DNA of 64,000 bases from positions 13,024-77,023 of the forward strand of contig JABSOX010000011.1 of the NCBI GenBank assembly GCA_013215655.1, written 5' to 3'. Positions 53,457-62,052 of the stretch are shown here, piece after piece (position 1 is the stretch's first letter; every line of letters begins with the position of its first letter). The notes under the pieces were generated by a model that saw only the letters and a program-made list of their open reading frames with translations, did no database searches and had not been told where the DNA came from. The position numbers were made by a program, and so were the translations under genes. The DNA comes from Colwellia sp. (GTDB lineage: Bacteria > Pseudomonadota > Gammaproteobacteria > Enterobacterales > Alteromonadaceae).

Positions 53457-56270
53457 TTAGAAACTCACTTTGGCACCGGCATAGAACATACGCCCTATTC
53501 GGCTATATTGTGCTGCAGTTGCACTGTGGGCTCGGCCATTTGCATAACCTTCAGGCAAGAATGGAGGATCTTGGTCCAAGACGTTGTCTATTCCGGCATA
53601 TACTGAATAGCTTTTATCGTTACCAAAGGTGTAACGTACTTGAGTGTTGTGAATAACAACGGCTTCAATGTCATTATTAATATAATCCGCACCCGGACTA
53701 ATGTTATCTTTAACCGCCCCTTGGTATACAACAGTCCAACTCATCGTTAAATCCTCAAATGAATAGGTTGTACTAAAGTTGGCTCGGTTTTTAAAATATG
53801 GCAGTTCACCTATCTTATCTTCCCATGGCGAAGTGGGTAATGCTTGTGTCGTATGTTCAGCCACATGGTCGTGCAGATATTTAAATTTCAACTCACCGTA
53901 GTTATTAAGTGACTGAGTATAATTAGCTTCAAGAGAGTAACCTGTAATTTTTCGTCCGGCTAAGTTGAAAACGAAATTATGTGTTGTATGAATAACACCA
54001 GTACTTGGGTCACGTTCTACCGCACGACAAAATTCAGCTAATCCTTCCAAACAACGTTGAACTTTGTAGTTATTGCTAACCCCTGTAATGATGTTCTCAA
54101 TATCTATATTGTAATAGTCCATCGACAAGTTAAAATCATCTAAATAATCCGGCGTATATATAAAGCCAACCGTAGTAGTGTTGGCTTTTTCAACTTCAAG
54201 ATCTGGAGACGAACCGAAATAGGAATTTCTCTCTACATCGTCATTTTCTGGATCACCATCAAATACGCCACCATCTTGAATGGCCTGTGCAATACCAGGG
54301 ATTAGACGACACGCATCAGCATGCGCTTGGCTCACCCCACTACCAGCCTCAGTTTCAGAAATACCATGACATTCATCGACACCCCCAAGGCTAAGGCCCT
54401 GTTTTGTTGTTCCATTAAACATGTCCGCAATAGATGGTGCTCTGAAGGCATGAGATACCTGAGCTCTAAATCTTAGCTGGTCATTTACCTGCCAACGGCT
54501 GCCAATTTGCCAACTGTCATTTTTTCCCGTATGGCTATAGTCCGAAGCACGGCCAGCTATGTTAAGATCAAGTGATTTAACATACGATATATCAGCAAGG
54601 AGTGGGATATTAAATTCAATAAAATACTCTTGAACATCATAACTTCCTTCAAGACTATCAATTTGTGTACCACCACTATATCCTTCTTTAGTTACAGAAT
54701 CGGCATGTTCCTCTGAATATTCTTTGCGAGTTTCATAACCTGCGGCAAAACCAATATCACCTGCTGGCAATGAATACAAACTACTATTTGAAACGGAAAA
54801 TGATATTATTTCTTGTTCAAGTTTTCCGTCCAATGTTGTAAGATTTCGCCAAAAACCTATCATCTCATCAGTCAGAGGCTCAAAAAGATTGGTGGCTACA
54901 CAGCCTATTGCTGCAAAATCTGCATCTCGACAAATAGGGTCACCTGTTACAGGATCAGAAATAACATCGGTTGCTTTTCTATATGCAATTCGATTGATAT
55001 CCCTTCAATATTGGTCATTTGTGACTTCACCATAGTTGTAACTTGCCTCCCAATCCCAGTCATCCATAAATGTTCCGTCAAAGCCAATGACATATCGAGT
55101 AACCAGCCTCTCGGCTCTAAATCCACCAAGACCAAACTCATTTATTCGACCGCGGTAGCCTATTTCGGTCACATCTTCTGACAATGCCAATCTTCTAATA
55201 TCATCTGGAATAAATGGATTATCTAACGTCAGCGCTGCTGCACCACGTTGTGAAGAGCCAATAAAATAGAGATCTGAGTCGTTTCGTGTTTCTGTTTTTG
55301 CATAGGAAAATTCCGCAAAAATACGAGTATCATCGTTGAGATAGTAATGACTTATAGCGTTAACAACGGTACGCTTAAGTGGCGTCGATATGGTTCTACT
55401 ATTGTTATTAACATAACCATGTTTGTTATCATCCCACGGTATAAAACTGCCACCTTCATTGACAACTCTGCTATTACCAAGATCCCAAGCCCAATGAGTT
55501 GCATAAGTACTTGGTACAACCTCATCTAATATATTGTTATCAGGGTCAAATTTGCCATAAGCGATCCCACGATCTATTGATCTTAAACCATCAGAAACTG
55601 ACTTCTCGAAACTTAAAACTACGTTGCCTTTGTCTTCAGCAAAGTTGCCACCAAGTGTGAGGCGTAGTAATTCGCTTTTATTATCACCTTGACTTGACTC
55701 TGCAAACCTAGTTTCAACTTCAGCACCTTCAAAATTATCTTTTAAAATAAAATTTACAACGCCGGCAATAGCACCAGAGCCATAGGTAGCTGAGCCACCA
55801 CCCGTTGTAATATCTACACTCTTTATAAGTGCCGTTGGTATTGAGTTTATATCAACTAACATTTCGCCAACATCACTAGATACAAAACGTCGACCATTAA
55901 CTAAAACTAACGTACGTTCTTGACCTAGGCTTCTCAAGTTGAGTGTATTCATTCCGGTATTGGCATAATTAAAACCGGCAGTTTCATTGGTTAAACCACC
56001 CGCCATACTGGGTAAATCCAATAATGCATCCATTGCATTGATGTGTCCGGTAAGTTCCAATTCTTTGCCACTTATCGACGTTATTTGACTAGGAGCCAGA
56101 ATATTTACCGATTTTATTCGTGATCCGGTGACTGAGATTCTCTCGACCCTCTCAACTCCTTCATCTTTTCCTTCGTCCGCAGCAATAACAGATGTTGATA
56201 ATATTGCACCAATAGTAATAGCTACTGCAGACAGAGCATATTTTCCTCTGTTTGATTTATAATTTTTCAT
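53457..56270 (-). pseudogene. TonB-dependent receptor interrupted by in-frame TGA
   Basis: A frame from ATG 56270 encodes a signal peptide, TonB box and plug (GAIAGVVNFILKDNF) and stops at TGA 55005-55007 after 421 residues (VTNDQY). The same frame continues open from there to 53457, with no other stop, through RDINRIAYRKATDVIS and the barrel to the terminal MFYAGAKVSF. The whole would be 937 residues, a normal length for this family. So a single in-frame stop splits an otherwise intact receptor: a nonsense mutation, a sequencing error or, less likely, readthrough. The operator at 56323 lies 53 bases upstream. It begins the unit with the peptidase at 51295. Confidence 0.88.
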
Positions 56271-56322
56271 ATATCTCCCCTATATCGTTTTTATTTTTTG
56301 CCAAGTTCATTAGAATTTAAGC

Positions 56323-56334
56323 TGGAACGTTCCA
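56323..56334. promoter_or_regulatory. LacI-type operator
   Basis: Perfect TGGAACGTTCCA before the interrupted TonB receptor gene, in the 515-base divergent gap 56271-56785. The rest of the gap holds no gene. Confidence 0.8.
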
Positions 56335-56742
56335 ATTATAAAATATAGGAATATAGTAAATAGTCAATGATTACTTATGTTAAACAAGATTTTTGTAATT
56401 ACATATTAAGTAAATTCGTTTATAACTCCATTTTGTATTTGTTCATCAAAGCCGCACTCATACTTACATGGCATACCTTGAATAACATCAATACATACGT
56501 ACAATATACTGATTTAAAATAAGTTATATCATTTGGTGAATTATTTAATTTTTGTTATTCCGTGTAAAAGTGTTTTACCAATTAATTTGACAAATCATAA
56601 AAAATAAACAAGGATTGGATGGTTCCGATTAAAAAATGAACGGTGTGTATTAAATAACCCTGTGTAAATGTACTTTATATGCACTTATGATAATCGTAAT
56701 TTGTAAAAAAATATACAGACCGAACTTTTTTTAGATTTTTAC

Positions 56743-56754
56743 TGGAACGTTCCA
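56743..56754. promoter_or_regulatory. LacI-type operator
   Basis: Perfect TGGAACGTTCCA, 31 bases before the start of the peptidase gene at 56786 and 420 bp from the operator at 56323. Confidence 0.8.
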
Positions 56755-56785
56755 TAAAAAGACAATAAAAACAAAGGAATTAGTT

Positions 56786-58318
56786 ATGAACAAATATATT
56801 AATCGTTATATGATAAAAGGCTTGTTAGCTACTTTTTGGTACTGTTCAACCTCAGTTTTCTCTGCTTTTGCTATTGAAGATTTAACCGATAGTAACCCTA
56901 ATAACATTTCTGTTTCTGGTGAAAACACACCAAACGAAGGGAAAACAGAAGCTTTTGATAATAATGTAAATAGCAAATGGCTGACCTTTTCATCCAGCGG
57001 GTGGATTTCTTATAACTTTGCCCAACCAGTAACAATAAGTAAATACACCGTCACGTCTGGCAACGATGCAAGTACTCGCGATCCAAAAAACTGGGAATTA
57101 GAAGGATCAAACGACGGTATTAATTGGTCCTATTTAGATGCTCGTAACGAGCAATATTTTTCACAACGAAAACAAACAAAAAATTATTCAGTAAGTACTA
57201 CCCAACCCTTTAGTAAAATTCGTTTTAATGTACTGACAAACAATGGTGCTAACATATTGCAACTTTCAGAACTTGAATTTATAGGTACCGGTATACAATC
57301 TGCACAATTGCCATTAAGTGATAATGAAACACTTGCACAAGGAAGTTGGCAACATTATGGGCAGTTTAATGCAGATAGTGCCATTGTAGCGAATACCACA
57401 GGTACAGGCGATGCCGATTTGTATATGCGAGCGGGTGAACAACCAACACTTAACCAATATGATTGTGTCAGTTATACACCATCATCCACAGAAAATTGCA
57501 GCTTGAGCGATAACAATATTTACGTTTCCGTTTACGCTTATAGTGCCACTACTTACCAAATAGACATTACAGAAGAATCTGTAAATTCTGGTGAATGGAC
57601 AGCACCACAAGTCAGTTTTGTTGATATGAATCCTGAAACAGAGGGTTCACAATTATTAAATAGAATATTTTCCGACCCTGCTGGCCATATGGCGCAACGC
57701 TGCATTGATGTCGCAAAAATGCTTTATAAAGACTCCGCTGAATCATCAAGATTTCATCACTTAAGATTTGAGCTCAGAGCCAAGAATTCTCAAGGAAATG
57801 AGTTTGTTGCCTATAAAACTGGACAAGATGGTTCGGGGGAAATGACGATTGCTGTCAGTACTACCCATTTAGCTAAGCTATACCGCGATGGCGGAAATTC
57901 GGATAGCGCAATCCGAGATGAAATTGACGGTATATTATTTCACGAAGTTACCCACGGCTATAATAATTCACCTTTAACTACAGATAGTTACGGAGATGGC
58001 GGCCCATACTGGGCCTATACCGAAGGCATTGCGGATGGCGTTCGTATTGCTGCAGGTTTCCACAAAACCCGTAGTCCTGATGTAAATGGCTCACGTAAAT
58101 GGTTAGGCGGCTACACTACGACTGGATTCTTCTTGCAATATGTAAATGAGAAGATTGACCCTGAGTTTCTTTACAAATTTAATAAAGCAGCAAAATATAT
58201 AGGTGACTACAATTGGTCTTTTGAAAGTGCTTTTCAAGCGACTATTAATCGCAGTGTTGATGATGTTTGGCAAGAGTATAAAAACTTCATTAATAATGGC
58301 GGTGTCTTAAACTATTAA
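56786..58318 (+). CDS. Secreted F5/8C-PPC-basic secretory protein peptidase
   Basis: The 510-residue protein has an N-terminal signal (cleavage near VFSAFA) but no lipobox, so it is likely released. Domains: F5/8C at about 35-170, a bacterial pre-peptidase C-terminal (PPC) domain at about 178-265 (GSWQHYGQFNADSA, ending YSATTYQIDI), then the BSP metallopeptidase at about 270-505. The zinc site is HEVTHGYN (His386, Glu387, His390), with EGIADGVRIA. It differs from its two paralogs in replacing PKD by PPC. AAGGAATTAGTT precedes the ATG, an operator sits 31 bases upstream, and a terminator follows. Confidence 0.83.
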   Translation: MNKYINRYMIKGLLATFWYCSTSVFSAFAIEDLTDSNPNNISVSGENTPNEGKTEAFDNNVNSKWLTFSSSGWISYNFAQPVTISKYTVTSGNDASTRDPKNWELEGSNDGINWSYLDARNEQYFSQRKQTKNYSVSTTQPFSKIRFNVLTNNGANILQLSELEFIGTGIQSAQLPLSDNETLAQGSWQHYGQFNADSAIVANTTGTGDADLYMRAGEQPTLNQYDCVSYTPSSTENCSLSDNNIYVSVYAYSATTYQIDITEESVNSGEWTAPQVSFVDMNPETEGSQLLNRIFSDPAGHMAQRCIDVAKMLYKDSAESSRFHHLRFELRAKNSQGNEFVAYKTGQDGSGEMTIAVSTTHLAKLYRDGGNSDSAIRDEIDGILFHEVTHGYNNSPLTTDSYGDGGPYWAYTEGIADGVRIAAGFHKTRSPDVNGSRKWLGGYTTTGFFLQYVNEKIDPEFLYKFNKAAKYIGDYNWSFESAFQATINRSVDDVWQEYKNFINNGGVLNY

Positions 58319-58342
58319 TGTCGTTACAAAATAGATAATTAA

Positions 58343-58371
58343 AGGCTGAGTATGTGCTCAGCCTATTTTTT
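58343..58371 (+). terminator. Terminator after the secreted peptidase gene
   Basis: AGGCTGAG-TATGTG-CTCAGCCT followed by ATTTTTTC, 25 bases past the stop; the convergent lacI-type gene ends just beyond it. Confidence 0.85.
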
Positions 58372-58391
58372 CGGCTCCATATTATTTATAG

Positions 58392-59399
58392 TCAGCTTGA
58401 CTCTCTAACGACCAAATCTACAGCGACCAAAATTTTATTACGACTACCATCTTTAATATTGCTTAATATGTGACATACCGCGATGCCAATTTTATTAGCA
58501 TCAACATGAACTGTTGACAGTGCTGGTGTCATTAACCGTGAATCTTCCAGATCGTCAAAACCAACAATTGCAATGTCTTTACCGGGTATTTTTCCTGCCA
58601 ACTTCATTTGCTCCATTGCCCCGTAAGCAACAACATCACTAAAACAAACCACTGCTTCAAGCTCTGGCTCAATTTCTAAAGCCGTCGTCATTGCTTGTCG
58701 ACCGCCATTCCTATTAGTATCTGACTGAATGCATAGTTGATTAGAAAATGGCACGTTGGCTAAAACCATAGCCTCTGTAAAACCAGCAAGTCGTTGATGG
58801 TAATCTGAAATTGTTTCGCGTCCACCTAAAAAAGCTATTTTTCGATAACCTCTAGCTAACATGTGCTGCGTCGCCATATTAGTACCAGCAAAGTTATCAG
58901 GTAAAACGGTTGCAACCTTTGCTCCACTTATTTCCCGCATTATATTCACTACAGGAAAACCTTGATCAACTAATTGATTAGTCCATTCAGCCGTTGTACC
59001 TGGCGCAGGACACATGATAAAAGCAGCGACGTTATATTCTTTGAGGTTACGCACTAATTGATTTTGAGTTTCAACATCTTCACCACTATTAACGAGCATA
59101 GAAAACAAACCCATTTTTCTGATTTGTTGCTCTAAACCTACGGCAAGTTGTGCTGAATAAGGGTTGGTTAAGTCATTAATAACAATAGCAACTAAATTAG
59201 ATTTTCGGCTACGCATTGATGCTGCATCACGATTATAAACATAGCCAGTTTCATCAATCGCTTTTTCAACTTTTAGTTTTGCCGTATCACTGACTTTTTT
59301 ACTACCAGTAAGTACTAAAGAAACAGTTGACTTAGAAACACCTGCAACCCTAGCAACATCATGCACTGTAACACTTTTTGAGCCAGAATGAGTGACCAT
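58392..59399 (-). CDS. LacI-family repressor of the mannoside locus
   Basis: The 335-residue regulator has a LacI HTH at residues about 11-30 (VHDVARVAGVSKSTVSLVLT) with the hinge helix region, then a periplasmic-binding-protein-like effector domain (NDLTNPYSAQLAVGLEQQIR to IVGFDDLEDSRLMTPALSTV). It is divergent from the GH92 gene. LacI proteins bind short palindromes with a central CG, and TGGAACGTTCCA occurs five times in this locus, so it is the obvious regulator. The effector is probably mannose or a manno-oligosaccharide, which is inference. Confidence 0.92.
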   Translation of the reverse strand: MVTHSGSKSVTVHDVARVAGVSKSTVSLVLTGSKKVSDTAKLKVEKAIDETGYVYNRDAASMRSRKSNLVAIVINDLTNPYSAQLAVGLEQQIRKMGLFSMLVNSGEDVETQNQLVRNLKEYNVAAFIMCPAPGTTAEWTNQLVDQGFPVVNIMREISGAKVATVLPDNFAGTNMATQHMLARGYRKIAFLGGRETISDYHQRLAGFTEAMVLANVPFSNQLCIQSDTNRNGGRQAMTTALEIEPELEAVVCFSDVVAYGAMEQMKLAGKIPGKDIAIVGFDDLEDSRLMTPALSTVHVDANKIGIAVCHILSNIKDGSRNKILVAVDLVVRESS

Positions 59400-59488
59400 A
59401 TAATGAAGTCCCTATTTAGTCGTTTTTTATTATTATCAATCTAAAGTATTTGAATTATAACTAAACACAAGGTATATTAATACAACTT

Positions 59489-59500
59489 TGGAACGTTCCA
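59489..59500. promoter_or_regulatory. LacI-type operator
   Basis: Perfect TGGAACGTTCCA in the divergent region, 51 bases before the GH92 start and 90 bases before the repressor start, so it can control both. Confidence 0.8.
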
Positions 59501-59550
59501 ATTGCGTATTTGTTAATAATTAATAATACCTAGTGTAAATAGGAAGAGTA

Positions 59551-61977
59551 ATGACCATTCATTTTACTATAAGTAGATATCTACACAAAAATTTGATTTT
59601 AGAATCAATAAAGCCTTGTTTGACCTTTACGTTTGCAACAGTAGTGTCTTTATTCTCTTTGGCAACATTAGGAAATGACGATGTTACCCAGTGGGTTGAC
59701 CCTTTCATTGGTACTGGCGGCGATGGCCATACTTTCCCCGGTGCAGTAATCCCTTTTGGTATGGTGCAATTAAGCCCTGATACCGCTGCGGTCAGTCGAG
59801 GTATTGATCCGCAAGCCCAAATTTATAAACACAGCGCTGGTTATCATTATGACGACGACACCATTACTGGCTTTTCTCATACCCATTTCAGTGGCACGGG
59901 CCATTCAGATTTAGGTGACTTATTGATCATGCCAATGACTGGCACTGTACATATTCAACCCGGTACACCAGATAATCCAGATGCAGGTTACCGTTCTCGC
60001 TTTAGTCATGATAATGAGTCTGCCACTCCAGGTTATTACTCCGTTGAGTTAACCGATTATAAAATTAAAGCCGAGCTAACCGCGACTGCTCGTACTGGTT
60101 TGCATAAATATACTTTTACTGAAAATGGTAAAGGTCATGTATTACTTGATTTAACCGCTTCAATTTATAATTTTAAAAATAAAGTTATCTGGAGTGATGT
60201 TCGCGTAATCGACCCGCAAACATTATTGGTTTATCGCTCAACCAATGGTTGGGCAAAACAACGTGAAACCTACTTTGCTATTCGTTTTTCTCGTCCATTT
60301 GATGATATTGAATTGATCAATGAAGATAATAACCGTTATCGCTGTAATGGTTGTTTATCAAAAGACAGTAAGAAGAATAAACCTTCAACCATCGTCAATT
60401 CAGCCATCCAATTTACCGCTGGTAAAGCAATAAAAGTATTAACACATTTTAATGACGTCAATAAAGAACCTTTATTGATAAAAGTGGGTTTATCGGCGGT
60501 TAGTCGTAAAAACGCTTTAGAAAATTTAACCACAGAATTACCCCATTGGAATTTTGACCAAGTACGTCAGCAAGCGAAACAACAATGGCAACAACAATTA
60601 TCCGTAGTTAAAGCAGAAGGCGACCGTGCACAAAAACGTCAATTATATACTGCGCTTTATCATGCCCTGCAAGCACCTTCTATTTATCAAGACGTTAATG
60701 GTCAATACCGTGGAGTAGATGGAGAGATTCATCAAACCACTGATTTTCAGCACTATACATTATTCTCATTATGGGATACTTACCGCGCCTTACACCCACT
60801 ATTAACTTATATTGCACCAGAAAAAGTATCCGATATGATCCAATCAATGTTGGTTCATTATCAACAAAGTTACGACAAAATGTTACCTATTTGGTCATTT
60901 CAGGCACACGAAACTTGGACAATGATTGGTTATCACGCGGTATCGGTTATTTCTGACGCTTACCTTAAAGGTATTCAAGGCTTTGATACTGAATTGGCGA
61001 TGAAGGCGATGATTGCTACCGCCAATAATTCACGTTACGACGCCATCGACGATTATAAAAAGTTCGGATATGTACCGATGGATAAATTAAGTGAATCAGT
61101 TTCGATCACCTTAGAATATGCATACGATGATTTTGCCATTGCGCGTATGGCAGAAAAAATGGGTCATAAAACCGTTGCAAAAACTTTTTTTGAACGAGCG
61201 AATTCTTATAAAAACTTGTTTGATGATGACGTTAAGTTTATGCGCGGCAAAAGCAGTCAAGGAAAATGGAATCCAGATTTTGATGCCGAAGAAGCAAAAC
61301 TAATGGGCCCATTTACTGAGGGTAATAGTTTTCAATATACTTTTTATGTGCCGCACGATGTTGATGGTTTAATCAACCTGATTGGCGGTGACAAGGCCTT
61401 TGAACAACGCTTAGATTTATTATTTAACAAAGAGTTAAGTCATGAAAAAATTAAAGATCATGAAGATATCGCGGGATTAATTGGTCAATATGCTCACGGT
61501 AATGAGCCAAGTCATCACATCGCTTATCTTTATAACAATGCCGGTAAACCTTGGCGTACTCAAGAACGTATTCGTCAAATTATGGATACACTTTCGTCTG
61601 ATCAACCCGATGGATTAGCGGGTAATGATGACGTTGGTCAAATGTCAGCTTGGTATGTATTTTCAGCAATGGGCTTTTATCCGGTGGCACCGGGCGACTT
61701 AAGTTACAGCATCGGCGCTCCGCAATTACCACACATCAGTTTAAATTTAAATAACGGTAAAACCTTTAGTGTTGATGCTAAACATTTATCTACAGCCAAT
61801 AAATATATTAAGAGCGTTAGTTTAAATGGTCAGCCGCTATTACGTAGTTATCTAACGCACAGTGACATTATTAATGGCGGTAAATTGAAATTTATAATGT
61901 CTGATCAACCCAATAAAAATTGGGCGACAAGCCAAGCTGCTCGTCCGCCATCAATGAGCCTAAAAAATAAGAATTAG
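59551..61977 (+). CDS. GH92 alpha-mannosidase, exported
   Basis: The 808-residue enzyme has a signal peptide (residues about 21-42) and the GH92 hallmarks: DPFIGTGGDGHTFPGAVIPFGM at the mature N-terminus, then THFSGTGHSDLGD. The catalytic acid region is AHGNEPSHHIAYLYN, and the base region is GLAGNDDVGQMSAWYVFSAM followed by FYPVAPG. GH92 enzymes are calcium-dependent exo-alpha-mannosidases acting on N-glycans or yeast mannan; linkage preference cannot be read safely. AGGAAGAG precedes the ATG and the operator at 59489 controls it. Confidence 0.94.
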   Translation: MTIHFTISRYLHKNLILESIKPCLTFTFATVVSLFSLATLGNDDVTQWVDPFIGTGGDGHTFPGAVIPFGMVQLSPDTAAVSRGIDPQAQIYKHSAGYHYDDDTITGFSHTHFSGTGHSDLGDLLIMPMTGTVHIQPGTPDNPDAGYRSRFSHDNESATPGYYSVELTDYKIKAELTATARTGLHKYTFTENGKGHVLLDLTASIYNFKNKVIWSDVRVIDPQTLLVYRSTNGWAKQRETYFAIRFSRPFDDIELINEDNNRYRCNGCLSKDSKKNKPSTIVNSAIQFTAGKAIKVLTHFNDVNKEPLLIKVGLSAVSRKNALENLTTELPHWNFDQVRQQAKQQWQQQLSVVKAEGDRAQKRQLYTALYHALQAPSIYQDVNGQYRGVDGEIHQTTDFQHYTLFSLWDTYRALHPLLTYIAPEKVSDMIQSMLVHYQQSYDKMLPIWSFQAHETWTMIGYHAVSVISDAYLKGIQGFDTELAMKAMIATANNSRYDAIDDYKKFGYVPMDKLSESVSITLEYAYDDFAIARMAEKMGHKTVAKTFFERANSYKNLFDDDVKFMRGKSSQGKWNPDFDAEEAKLMGPFTEGNSFQYTFYVPHDVDGLINLIGGDKAFEQRLDLLFNKELSHEKIKDHEDIAGLIGQYAHGNEPSHHIAYLYNNAGKPWRTQERIRQIMDTLSSDQPDGLAGNDDVGQMSAWYVFSAMGFYPVAPGDLSYSIGAPQLPHISLNLNNGKTFSVDAKHLSTANKYIKSVSLNGQPLLRSYLTHSDIINGGKLKFIMSDQPNKNWATSQAARPPSMSLKNKN

Positions 61978-62052
61978 CCAAATAAGTCTTAAAAAAAACA
62001 ATCCATTATCAAAAAAATAACGATGCTGAGTGATCAGCATCAAGGATACTTT

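Noticed and set aside
54947-55181. Short frames on both strands around the TonB receptor break
   Set aside because: They are shadows; the receptor frame itself continues in phase past the single TGA.
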